Shown in pieces: positions 6,909-12,032 of a stretch of 12,032 nucleotides of DNA (its first letter is position 1; every line of letters starts with the position of its first letter). Below the pieces are notes generated by a model. The model saw nothing but the letters and a program-made list of their open reading frames with translations, was not told the origin of the DNA and searched no databases. The position numbers were made by a program, and so were the translations under genes. The DNA is from Microbacterium sp. (lineage in GTDB: Bacteria > Actinomycetota > Actinomycetes > Actinomycetales > Microbacteriaceae). The stretch covers positions 1 to 12,032 of the forward strand of contig QFPD01000045.1 in assembly GCA_003248845.1 (NCBI GenBank), written 5' to 3'.

Positions 6909-8596
6909 TCCGTGTCGGAATCCGCGGGGCCGTCGCCGCGCTCGCAGCCGCCGCCGTCGCGGTGACGCTCACCGCGTGCGGGGCGCTGCCGATATCGGGC
7001 CCCGTCAACGCGGGACAGCCCATCGCCGACGACTCCTCGGCCGGTGACCTCGTCTTCCTTCCCGACGCTCCGGCGAAGGACGCCACGCCGCAGCAGATCG
7101 TCGAGGGCTTCATCGCTGCGGGATCGGGTCCGCGCGACAACTGGGCCATCGCGCACCTGTACCTCGCACCGGAGTTCTCCTCGGAGTGGGATCCACGCGA
7201 AGGCGTCGCCGTCTACGATCCGGGCGAGCGCGCCCTCACTGAGACGGCGGAGGACGAATTCGTCCTCTCTCTGACCCCGTCGGCCTACGTCGACGCGACG
7301 GGCGAGATGTCGGCGACGGGGGAGAGCGCGGCGCTCGAGCTCACCTTTCACCTCGCCCAGCAGGCCGACGGCCAGTGGCGCATCACAGAGGCGCCGCAGG
7401 GGATCATCCTCGACCGCAACCGCTTCGTCACGGTCTTCGGCTCGTACTCGCTGCAGTTCTTCGACCCGACGTGGACCTACCTCGTTCCGGACGAACGCTG
7501 GTTCCCGCGGCAGTATGCCGCGACCCGCATCGCCGCGGAGCTCGTCAACGGGGGGCCGAGCCCGTGGCTCGTGGGCGCCGTCGCGACGGCGTTCACCGAC
7601 GCGGCGCGCCTCGCGACGCTGTCGGTGCCGCAGCAGCTGGGGGTCGCCGCCGTCTCGCTGCAGGAGGGCGCCCGCAGCCTCGACCGCACGACGCTGGACC
7701 GTATGCAGACGCAGCTCGAGGCGTCCCTGACACAGGCGCGCGTCGATCAGGTCGACATGCTCGTCGATGGTCAGGTGCTCACCGCCGAGGCACTCACCCC
7801 GCGACCCACACGAGTCGACACGAACCCGCTCGTGCGCACCGCCGACGACTTCGGATTCCTCGCGGGCGGCGCGGTCGTCGAGATCCCGGGCCTGTCGAAG
7901 TCGATCCTGGCGCTCGAGGCGACCGACATCGAAGTCGACCCCGACCACACGCTCGCCGCCGTGCGGGATGCCAACGGCACCGTCCTGCGCGTCGACGCCG
8001 ACGGCGCCGACCGGGTCGATCTGCGGCCCGGGCTGCTGCCGCCCTCCGTCGACCCCGCGGGGTACGTCTGGTCGGTGCCGCAGTCCTCGCCCGGCGCGGT
8101 GATCGCCTTCGGCCCGGATGCCGCTCAGGTCGCGATCGCCTCCGCGTGGCCGGGTGCGTCGCAGATCCTCGCCCAGCGCGTCTCGCGCGACGGCACGCGC
8201 CTGGCCGCGGTCGTGCGCGACGGCGACCGCTACGCGCTGTGGGTCGCGGGGATCCTTCGCGACCGCGCACAGGCGCCGACGGGACTGGGCGAGAAGAAGG
8301 TGCTCGCGATCCTGCCCGGCCCGTCGACGGCCCTCACCTGGACCGGATCGAACGACCTCGCACTCACCACCACCGCGCAGGGCGACCCCCGCCTGTTCAC
8401 GCAGGAAGTCGGAGGCTTCTCCTCCGTGACGCAACGCGTCGTCGCGAATGTGACCACGGTCGCGGGCGGTGTGCAGTCGGGCGGGATCCGCGTGCGCGAT
8501 ACGGCTGGTGAGCTCTACGCTCCGCGCGGATCGAACTGGCAGCAGCTGGCGTCCGGAATCCTCGTGCTCGCGGTGCAGCAGGGCGCGCCGCGCTGA
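6905..8596 (+). CDS. lpqB: Lipoprotein LpqB, accessory protein of MtrAB
   Basis: A 563-residue lipoprotein. The signal peptide (residues 1-24) ends in the lipobox LTAC, with Cys25 the lipidated residue, so the protein is anchored on the outer face of the membrane. The LpqB N-terminal domain with the GerMN (sporulation/germination) fold covers roughly residues 50-320, with the pattern ERWFPRQYAATRIAAELVNGGPSPWL near 205-230. The rest forms an LpqB-type beta-propeller with repeated strands such as DGTRLAAVVRDGDRYALWVAGI. In mycobacteria LpqB binds the sensor part of MtrB and tunes MtrA phosphorylation. The ATG at 6905 overlaps the mtrB stop by four bases, so translation is coupled. This ends the mtrAB operon unless transcription continues into comF, 85 bases on. 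An 18-base palindrome at 7250-7267 in the coding sequence is probably incidental. Confidence 0.96.
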   Translation: MIRVGIRGAVAALAAAAVAVTLTACGALPISGPVNAGQPIADDSSAGDLVFLPDAPAKDATPQQIVEGFIAAGSGPRDNWAIAHLYLAPEFSSEWDPREGVAVYDPGERALTETAEDEFVLSLTPSAYVDATGEMSATGESAALELTFHLAQQADGQWRITEAPQGIILDRNRFVTVFGSYSLQFFDPTWTYLVPDERWFPRQYAATRIAAELVNGGPSPWLVGAVATAFTDAARLATLSVPQQLGVAAVSLQEGARSLDRTTLDRMQTQLEASLTQARVDQVDMLVDGQVLTAEALTPRPTRVDTNPLVRTADDFGFLAGGAVVEIPGLSKSILALEATDIEVDPDHTLAAVRDANGTVLRVDADGADRVDLRPGLLPPSVDPAGYVWSVPQSSPGAVIAFGPDAAQVAIASAWPGASQILAQRVSRDGTRLAAVVRDGDRYALWVAGILRDRAQAPTGLGEKKVLAILPGPSTALTWTGSNDLALTTTAQGDPRLFTQEVGGFSSVTQRVVANVTTVAGGVQSGGIRVRDTAGELYAPRGSNWQQLASGILVLAVQQGAPR

Positions 8597-8631
8597 CCCC
8601 TGTCCACAGGGGCGAGAACGCGTCTCCACAG
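8597..8631. promoter_or_regulatory. lpqB-comF gap: CCCCTGT/ACAGGGG dyad and two TCCACAG words resembling DnaA boxes
   Basis: Immediately after the lpqB stop, CCCCTGT (8597-8603) and ACAGGGG (8606-8612) form a perfect dyad around CC. The TGTCCACA within it matches eight of nine positions of the actinobacterial DnaA box TTGTCCACA. A second TCCACAG lies 22 bases on (8625-8631), two helical turns away. The two-base centre is too small for a good terminator hairpin. No -10 or Shine-Dalgarno for comF is obvious in the remaining gap. Confidence 0.3.
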
Positions 8632-8681
8632 AAGCACTCCGTGTGCTCCCCACGTGGATGCCGCGCGGGCACCATGGTCCG

Positions 8682-9359
8682 ATGACCTTCTCGTCTGCGA
8701 CTCCCGCGCCGGCCGCACAGACCGTGCGCGAGGCACTCAGCGCCGCACTCTCGCTCGTGTTCCCGACATGGTGCGCTGGGTGCGACGCGCCCGACACGCC
8801 GCTGTGCGCGGCGTGTCGGGAAGCGCTCACGCCCCACGTGCGCGCTCGCCGAACGGGCGGTCTGCGGGTCTGGTCCGGTCTCGCATTCGAGGGCGTCGCC
8901 GCCCGCACTCTGCGGGCGGCGAAGGAGGACGGCCGCACGGGGCTGCTGCGCGCGCTCGCCCCCGCCCTCGCCGCCTCCGTCGCCGCAGCGCTCGCCGCGT
9001 CGACGGCCGGTCCGGTCGCGCTCGTCCCGGTTCCGACCTCTCCGGGGGCGATGCGGCGCCGCGGGTACCGTGTCGTCGAGACGATCGCGCGGCGCGCGGA
9101 CCTCCCGTTCCGGCGGCTCCTCGCCGCCGGAACGGGAGTGGCCGATCAGCGCCGGCTCGGTCGCGCGGAGCGCGCGCAGAACGTCGCGGGGGTGATGCAC
9201 GCGCAGCCCGCGAGCGGGCTGCGCGTGATCGTGCTCGACGATGTCGTGACGACGGGGGCGACGTTGGGCGAGGCGGAGCGGGCGCTGACGGCGGCGGGTG
9301 CCCGCGTGCTCGGCGCGGCGACCGTGGCATCCACCCCCCGCCGCAGAGGTGAGTCATAG
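8682..9359 (+). CDS. ComF family phosphoribosyltransferase-like protein
   Basis: A 225-residue protein from the ATG at 8682. A zinc ribbon is formed by Cys31, Cys34, Cys42 and Cys45 (CAGC...CAAC). The ComF signatures LRAAKEDGR (78-85), LVPVPTSPGAMRRRGY (114-129), RLGRAERAQNVAGVM (158-172) and the PRPP-binding loop VIVLDDVVTTGATL (182-195) follow in order. In naturally transformable bacteria ComF acts in the cytoplasm during DNA uptake. In actinobacteria the gene is conserved beside lpqB (Rv3242c position) and its role is not settled. The start is uncertain: ATG 8658 is in frame upstream, and neither has a Shine-Dalgarno. I prefer 8682 because family similarity begins after it. The coding sequence contains four long perfect inverted repeats, listed separately, unlike any neighbour. 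Length and motifs are complete. Confidence 0.92.
   Translation: MTFSSATPAPAAQTVREALSAALSLVFPTWCAGCDAPDTPLCAACREALTPHVRARRTGGLRVWSGLAFEGVAARTLRAAKEDGRTGLLRALAPALAASVAAALAASTAGPVALVPVPTSPGAMRRRGYRVVETIARRADLPFRRLLAAGTGVADQRRLGRAERAQNVAGVMHAQPASGLRVIVLDDVVTTGATLGEAERALTAAGARVLGAATVASTPRRRGES
8790..8820. repeat. Perfect inverted repeat 1 inside comF (13-bp arms, 5-base loop)
   Basis: The arms CCCGACACGCCGC (8790-8802) and GCGGCGTGTCGGG (8808-8820) are exact reverse complements separated by TGTGC. It lies over the codons for the second half of the zinc ribbon. Confidence 0.95.
8896..8922. repeat. Perfect inverted repeat 2 inside comF (12-bp arms, 3-base loop)
   Basis: The arms TCGCCGCCCGCA (8896-8907) and TGCGGGCGGCGA (8911-8922) are exact reverse complements around CTC. 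It covers codons for VAARTLRAAK. Confidence 0.95.
9102..9138. repeat. Perfect inverted repeat 3 inside comF (16-bp arms, 5-base loop)
   Basis: The arms CTCCCGTTCCGGCGGC (9102-9117) and GCCGCCGGAACGGGAG (9123-9138) are exact reverse complements around TCCTC. This is the longest of the four comF hairpins and covers codons for LPFRRLLAAGTGV. Confidence 0.95.
9198..9227. repeat. Perfect inverted repeat 4 inside comF (14-bp arms, 2-base centre)
   Basis: The arms CACGCGCAGCCCGC (9198-9211) and GCGGGCTGCGCGTG (9214-9227) are exact reverse complements around GA. As RNA it would form about 12-13 pairs with a small loop. It sits just before the PRPP-loop codons. Confidence 0.95.
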
Positions 9360-9373
9360 CGTCGTGAGGGGTT

Positions 9374-9419
9374 TGTCACGGGAATGACAGGTGACATCTC
9401 GGGGGCGTCCCGATAGCGT
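9374..9419 (+). promoter_or_regulatory. Putative hpf promoter (GTGACA-N17-TAGCGT) with upstream TGTCA-N6-TGACA dyad
   Basis: GTGACA (9391-9396) matches five of six bases of TTGACA. It stands 17 bases before TAGCGT (9414-9419), which fits TANNNT. Directly upstream, TGTCA (9374-9378) and TGACA (9385-9389) form a dyad with a six-base spacer. The dyad centre would be about 44 bases before the expected start near 9426, a position typical of an activator contacting polymerase. The half-site spacing is like that of CRP/FNR-family sites, but the sequence is not their consensus. Confidence 0.48.
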
Positions 9420-9428
9420 GGGAGGGAC

Positions 9429-9483
9429 CAAGGCGAACTCAGGTTCTCCCTTGACCGGGAGGACCGGAACAAGGAGGTCAAGG
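9429..9483 (+). promoter_or_regulatory. hpf 5' leader: strong Shine-Dalgarno that can be paired with an upstream CCTTGACC
   Basis: AAGGAGGT (9471-9478) is a near-perfect Shine-Dalgarno five bases before the hpf ATG. CCTTGACC (9449-9456) is the exact complement of GGTCAAGG (9476-9483), which covers the end of the Shine-Dalgarno and all bases up to the ATG. CCTTG can instead pair with CAAGG at 9429-9433 upstream, or with CAAGG at 9470-9474 in the Shine-Dalgarno itself. The competing pairings could open or close the ribosome site. Confidence 0.4.
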
Positions 9484-10104
9484 ATGGAAACCAGCATCGT
9501 CGGCGTGGGTGTGAGCGTGTCGGACAGGTTCCGCACCGTCGCCGAAGAGAAGTCCGTCCGCATCGAGAATCTCGCGCCGCGTGCGCAGCGTCTCGATGTC
9601 AAGGTCACCCACCGTGCGTACCACAACGGCTCCCGTGAGGACGAGACGGTCGAGCTCACCGTGACCGGCAAGGGGCCGGTCGTTCGCGCCGAGGCGACCG
9701 ACGGCGACAAGTTCGTCGCCCTCGACCTCGCGGTCGACAAGCTCGCCGAGCAGCTGCGCCGCGCGAAGGACAAGCGCGTCGACGCGCGCAACCACCCGCG
9801 CGGAGCCAAGCTCGACAAGGGCAGCGGCTCGCTCGCGGGCATCGATCTGCAGCCGGCCTCGGTCGATGTGCTGCGCGCGGTCGCAACCGGCGAGGTCCCG
9901 GTCGTCGGCGAGAGCGATGCCGACGAGGAGTACACGCCCGTCGTCATCCGCACGAAGAACTTCGATGCCGAGTGGATGACGGTCGAGGAGGCTGTCGATC
10001 GGATGGAGCTCGTCGGGCACGACTTCTTCCTCTTCATCGATGCACGCACCGACCACCCGAGCGTCGTCTACCGCCGCAAGGGGTGGGATTACGGTGTCAT
10101 CTAG
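9484..10104 (+). CDS. hpf: Ribosome hibernation promoting factor, long form (HPF/RaiA family)
   Basis: A 206-residue protein. The N-terminal S30AE domain (about residues 1-100: METSIVGVGVSVSDRFRTVAEEK, then the basic helix LAEQLRRAKDKRVDARNH) binds the 30S decoding centre. A linker (100-147) rich in charged residues leads to the C-terminal dimerisation domain (150-206: YTPVVIRTKNF, MTVEEAVDRMELVGHDFFLFI, VVYRRKGWDYGVI). The long form drives 100S ribosome dimers or stabilises idle ribosomes in stationary phase or stress. The start at 9484 is fixed by AAGGAGGT five bases upstream. The gene has its own promoter region and leader, and is followed 96 bases later by a strong terminator. Its position between comF and secA matches Rv3241c. 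All parts are present. Confidence 0.96.
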   Translation: METSIVGVGVSVSDRFRTVAEEKSVRIENLAPRAQRLDVKVTHRAYHNGSREDETVELTVTGKGPVVRAEATDGDKFVALDLAVDKLAEQLRRAKDKRVDARNHPRGAKLDKGSGSLAGIDLQPASVDVLRAVATGEVPVVGESDADEEYTPVVIRTKNFDAEWMTVEEAVDRMELVGHDFFLFIDARTDHPSVVYRRKGWDYGVI

Positions 10105-10200
10105 CTGACCGCGAGCGCGCCGCCCGTGGCCGCGGAGGAACTCGCCTCCTGATGCGTTGACGGCCGTCACTGGCCGGGCTCAGCACGATCGCAGAAGCAC

Positions 10201-10241
10201 AACAGAATCGGATGCCGCGCCGCGCGGCATCCGATTCTGTT
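10201..10241. terminator. Bidirectional intrinsic terminator between hpf and the minus-strand coiled-coil gene
   Basis: The arms AACAGAATCGGATGCCGCG (10201-10219) and CGCGGCATCCGATTCTGTT (10223-10241) are exact reverse complements over 19 bases with the loop CCG. The two genes converge on it: hpf stops at 10104 and the minus-strand gene stops at 10267. The stem contains the genome word GGATGCC/GGCATCC. A further direct copy of CCGATTCTG follows at 10250-10258. The flanks are only slightly A-rich on the left and T-rich on the right. Confidence 0.88.
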
Positions 10242-10266
10242 CGTGTCGTCCGATTCTGCGGACCGA

Positions 10267-11592
10267 TCAGTCGAAGATACCGTCCAGGATCGACCCGATG
10301 ACGAGGCCGCCCAGGATGCCGCTGGCGAGGTCACTCCCGCCGCCGCGGCGCCCCCCGCCCTGACCGGGGCCGCCCCAGCCGCCGTCGTTCGGTCGCGAGG
10401 AGTCGATGTCGCGCTGGGCGAGCTGCAGCGCTTCCGCGGCGAGCTGCCCGCAGCGGCGCGCGTCGGCGAGGGCCTGTTCGCGGTCATCTTCGCCGATCGG
10501 GGTCGCGGCGAGCTGGGCGAGGTCGAGGCGCAGGCGCTCCGCCTCGGCGAGGCGGGTCCGTGCGTCGGCACCGATCCAGCCTCGGTGACCCGAGATGACG
10601 CTGCGCGCCACACCGAGCTGACGGTCGGCGTCGTCGATCGCGTGCCGTACGTGCGCTTCGGGCGGTACGGGGCGAGCTGCCCGCTCACGGGCTTTCGCGA
10701 CGGCGGCGTCGAGTGCGGCGTTCGCGGCGCGCAGGCGTGTCAGTTCGCTGAACGGGTCGGGCTTCGCCCCGGCCGGCGTCAGCGCGCCGAGCTCCTGCTC
10801 GAGCGTCGTCATCGCGGCGGCGACGGCGGGTACTGCGCGAAGGTCCCGCGCGGCCGCGAGGTCGTCGCGCGAATCATCGACGATGGCATCCAGCGTCGAT
10901 TCGGCGCGCAGCGCCTCGACCTCGAACGCATCGACGGCGTCGAGGAGCATCGTCGCGCGGCGCCCGGCCTCGATCGCCGTCTCGAGAGCGAGATTCGCCT
11001 GCTCGCGCTGACCGCCCTCGCGGCGCGCGGTCGAGACGTCGGCGCCGTGGGTCGCGAACTCGAGCAGCTGAGCGGCCTCGCGCGTATTGCCCGAGATCTT
11101 GCGGAGCGCGTCGGGCGAATACCGTTCGCCGAGACGCTCGAGCGCAGCCTCGATGCGCGGGATGCGCTCGCCGTCGCGAGCCACCTGTGCCCGAATGCCG
11201 TCGATGATCTCCGGCGCCCGGCGTGCGCGCTCGACGGGGCCGGCGAGGGCCGACAGGCGGTCGTCGAGGAGGTCCTCGGCCCAATCGCACAACTGGATGA
11301 TGCGCGCATTGCGCGTGCGTGCCTCTTCGGCGGTGTCGGGGATCTCGTCGTGGTTCAGCTGATTCAGCTGGAACGCCTCGCGCAGATGCGTGCGGACGGC
11401 CGTGAGCGCGTCGCGGAGGTCGCGTGTCGCATCGGCGCCCAGCTCGATCTCGGCGAAGGCGAGCTCGTCCTGAGTCGTGCGCAGCCGCTCGTCAGCGGCA
11501 ACGAGGGCCGCGTCGGCGCGGCGCCCGAACTCGGCATCCTGCGCGGCGAGCTGCTCGCGCTCCTTCTTGCGTGCGCCCCAGAAACCGGCCAT
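10267..11592 (-). CDS. Coiled-coil protein resembling the C-terminal region of TPM-domain proteins
   Basis: A 441-residue, mostly helical protein, rich in Ala, Arg, Glu and Leu, with long coiled-coil stretches (about residues 8-400). It ends in a Gly-rich linker (about 402-421: GGWGGPGQGGG) and a short hydrophobic tail (LASGILGGLVIGSILDGIFD). This architecture and the block ALQLAQRDIDSSRP before the Gly-rich linker match the cytoplasmic tail of actinobacterial TPM-domain proteins. Here there is no signal peptide, TPM domain or N-terminal membrane segment: the protein begins MAGFWGARKKEREQ. It is thus either a free-standing homologue or a relative of phage-shock-type coiled-coil proteins. The function is unknown. 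The Gly-rich tail with a hydrophobic end could bind a membrane. The start at 11592 has no Shine-Dalgarno, but TAGGAT lies six bases upstream. It is convergent with hpf and divergent from secA. Confidence 0.85.
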   Translation of the reverse strand: MAGFWGARKKEREQLAAQDAEFGRRADAALVAADERLRTTQDELAFAEIELGADATRDLRDALTAVRTHLREAFQLNQLNHDEIPDTAEEARTRNARIIQLCDWAEDLLDDRLSALAGPVERARRAPEIIDGIRAQVARDGERIPRIEAALERLGERYSPDALRKISGNTREAAQLLEFATHGADVSTARREGGQREQANLALETAIEAGRRATMLLDAVDAFEVEALRAESTLDAIVDDSRDDLAAARDLRAVPAVAAAMTTLEQELGALTPAGAKPDPFSELTRLRAANAALDAAVAKARERAARPVPPEAHVRHAIDDADRQLGVARSVISGHRGWIGADARTRLAEAERLRLDLAQLAATPIGEDDREQALADARRCGQLAAEALQLAQRDIDSSRPNDGGWGGPGQGGGRRGGGSDLASGILGGLVIGSILDGIFD

Positions 11593-11604
11593 GGGTCGAT
11601 CCTA
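11593..11604 (-). promoter_or_regulatory. Putative leaderless promoter (-10 TAGGAT) of the coiled-coil gene
   Basis: On the minus strand TAGGAT (11604-11599) is followed by six bases (CGACCC) and the ATG at 11592. This is the same layout as at the metallopeptidase-like and DUF3499 genes. No Shine-Dalgarno or clear -35 is present. Confidence 0.42.
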
Positions 11605-11658
11605 TGCGGCGTCCGGACGGGACCGACCGGGCGGGCAGCAAGCCACAGCCGATTCCCG

Positions 11659-11706
11659 GCGCACAGGCGAATCGGCGCACAGGGAATCCGGTGCACAGGC
11701 GAATCA
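11659..11706. repeat. Three tandem 16-bp direct repeats upstream of secA
   Basis: The copies are GCGCACAGGCGAATCG (11659-11674), GCGCACAGGGAATCCG (11675-11690) and GTGCACAGGCGAATCA (11691-11706), with no bases between them. Copies 1 and 3 differ at two positions, and copy 2 differs from copy 1 at three. A weaker copy sharing CACAG and CGA/TC lies at 11641-11656. They occupy the gap between the divergent coiled-coil gene and secA, immediately upstream of the putative secA -10. Confidence 0.93.
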
Positions 11707-11708
11707 AA

Positions 11709-11726
11709 GTCACGGACGGGTAACAT
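11709..11726 (+). promoter_or_regulatory. Putative secA promoter (-10 TAACAT) overlapped by GTCAC-N6-GTAAC
   Basis: TAACAT (11721-11726) fits TANNNT and would give a leader of roughly 70 bases. GTCAC (11709-11713) and GTAAC (11720-11724) form an 11-bp-pitch direct repeat that overlaps this -10, like the binding sites of MtrA, GlnR and other OmpR-type regulators. Binding here would be expected to repress. The -35 position falls inside the third tandem repeat and has no consensus hexamer. Confidence 0.38.
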
Positions 11727-11804
11727 AGGCCGTTGTGCTGTGCCTCCCGTGCGCAGCGCCGGGGGACCGCGACGTCGCCCGCATCCGACAGATGGAGATC
11801 CTCC

Positions 11805-12032
11805 GTGGCCAACCCTCTCGAGAAACTGCTCCGCGCCGGTGAAGGACGTATCCTTCGCAGGCTCCAGCAGGTCGTGAAGGCCGTGAACGCCCTCGAAGAG
11901 GACTACGCGCAGCTCACCGACGAGGAGCTGCGCGGCGAGACGGCGGAACTGCGGGCCCGCCACGAAGCCGGAGAGTCGCTCGACAAGCTCATGCCCGAGG
12001 CGTTCGCCGCCGTGCGCGAGGCCGCGAAGCGC
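11805..12032 (+). CDS. secA: Preprotein translocase ATPase SecA (N-terminal 76 residues; continues past window)
   Basis: The frame opens at GTG 11805 and is open to the right edge. The N-terminus reads [20 protein letters not shown] followed by [24 protein letters not shown], which is the characteristic start of actinobacterial SecA1: a basic amphipathic helix, then the helix with the LTDEEL motif leading to the first nucleotide-binding domain. SecA powers export of unfolded preproteins through SecYEG. GGAG (11794-11797) is seven bases before the GTG and fixes the start. The gene lies downstream of hpf as in M. tuberculosis (Rv3240c), with a coiled-coil gene on the opposite strand between them. 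The ATP-binding motifs lie beyond the window. Confidence 0.96.
   Translation, partial: MANPLEKLLRAGEGRILRRLQQVVKAVNALEEDYAQLTDEELRGETAELRARHEAGESLDKLMPEAFAAVREAAKR

Noticed and set aside
7250..7267. 18-base perfect palindrome containing GAATTC inside lpqB
   Set aside because: It encodes EDEFVL with ordinary codons. A single 9-bp zero-loop palindrome in 12 kb is not very unlikely.
8658..8681. Alternative upstream comF start at ATG 8658
   Set aside because: It has no Shine-Dalgarno, and the eight extra residues (MPRGHHGP) do not look like family sequence. It cannot be fully excluded.
6548..8938. Very long open frame on the minus strand (nearly 800 codons), and another at 5169-6782
   Set aside because: Both lie antisense to mtrB and lpqB, are Arg/Asp/His-rich low-complexity translations, and match no family. 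They arise from GC-biased codon use on the real strand.
10243..11877. Long plus-strand open frame of 544 codons
   Set aside because: It is the antisense shadow of the minus-strand coiled-coil gene and runs through the secA promoter region. The minus-strand protein has coherent coiled-coil and Gly-rich architecture.
1..12032. Mobile element, defence island, CRISPR, tRNA or prophage content
   Set aside because: No transposase, integrase, repeat-spacer array, tRNA-like cloverleaf or phage gene was seen. Gene content and composition are uniform core actinobacterial.

Overview
This window is a stretch of very GC-rich chromosome from an actinobacterium, most likely a Microbacteriaceae member close to Microbacterium. 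The evidence is the protein sequences, the GC-biased third codon positions and the gene order. The order metallopeptidase-like protein, DUF3499, (ahcY), mtrA, mtrB, lpqB, comF-like, long hpf, secA follows the conserved actinobacterial block that in Mycobacterium tuberculosis runs from Rv3259 to Rv3240c (secA1). It is mostly core genome. I see no insertion sequence, prophage, CRISPR array, tRNA or rRNA.

Layout. Positions 2-1474: C-terminal membrane part of a large glycosyltransferase, cut by the window edge. 1474-2746: a DUF5719-type membrane-anchored protein whose reading frame breaks near 2311-2330. 2775-3209 (minus): a degenerate zincin-family protein. 3284-3490: a short DUF3499 protein, followed directly by a 30-codon C-terminal remnant of S-adenosylhomocysteine hydrolase (3484-3576). 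3692-4339: an aquaporin with an unusual selectivity filter, ended by a clear terminator. 4535-8596: the mtrA-mtrB-lpqB operon (response regulator, sensor kinase, lipoprotein). 8682-9359: a ComF-type phosphoribosyltransferase. 9484-10104: long-form ribosome hibernation factor. 10201-10241: a strong bidirectional terminator. 10267-11592 (minus): a coiled-coil protein resembling the tail of TPM-domain proteins. 11805 to the end: the start of secA.

How the genes work together. MtrB senses the envelope or division state and phosphorylates MtrA, and LpqB is the lipoprotein that modulates MtrB. The flanking genes are mostly housekeeping: protein export (SecA), ribosome hibernation (HPF) and envelope glycosylation (glycosyltransferase and its partner).

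Main points for a second look. (1) Where other actinobacteria have phosphomannomutase, mannose-6-phosphate isomerase and ahcY, this sequence has only the ahcY tail fused behind DUF3499. This is a multi-kilobase deletion scar or a mis-assembly. (2) DUF5719 is broken in a way that suggests a second, smaller deletion 1.2 kb upstream. (3) The comF gene carries four long perfect inverted repeats inside its coding sequence. (4) Three tandem 16-bp repeats and a GTCAC-N6-GTAAC element lie in front of secA. (5) The hpf leader can fold to cover its own Shine-Dalgarno. (6) The word GGATGCC/GGCATCC is strongly over-used, including in terminator stems. No wholly new multi-gene system is evident. Homology statements rest on recognition of the sequences, not on searches.
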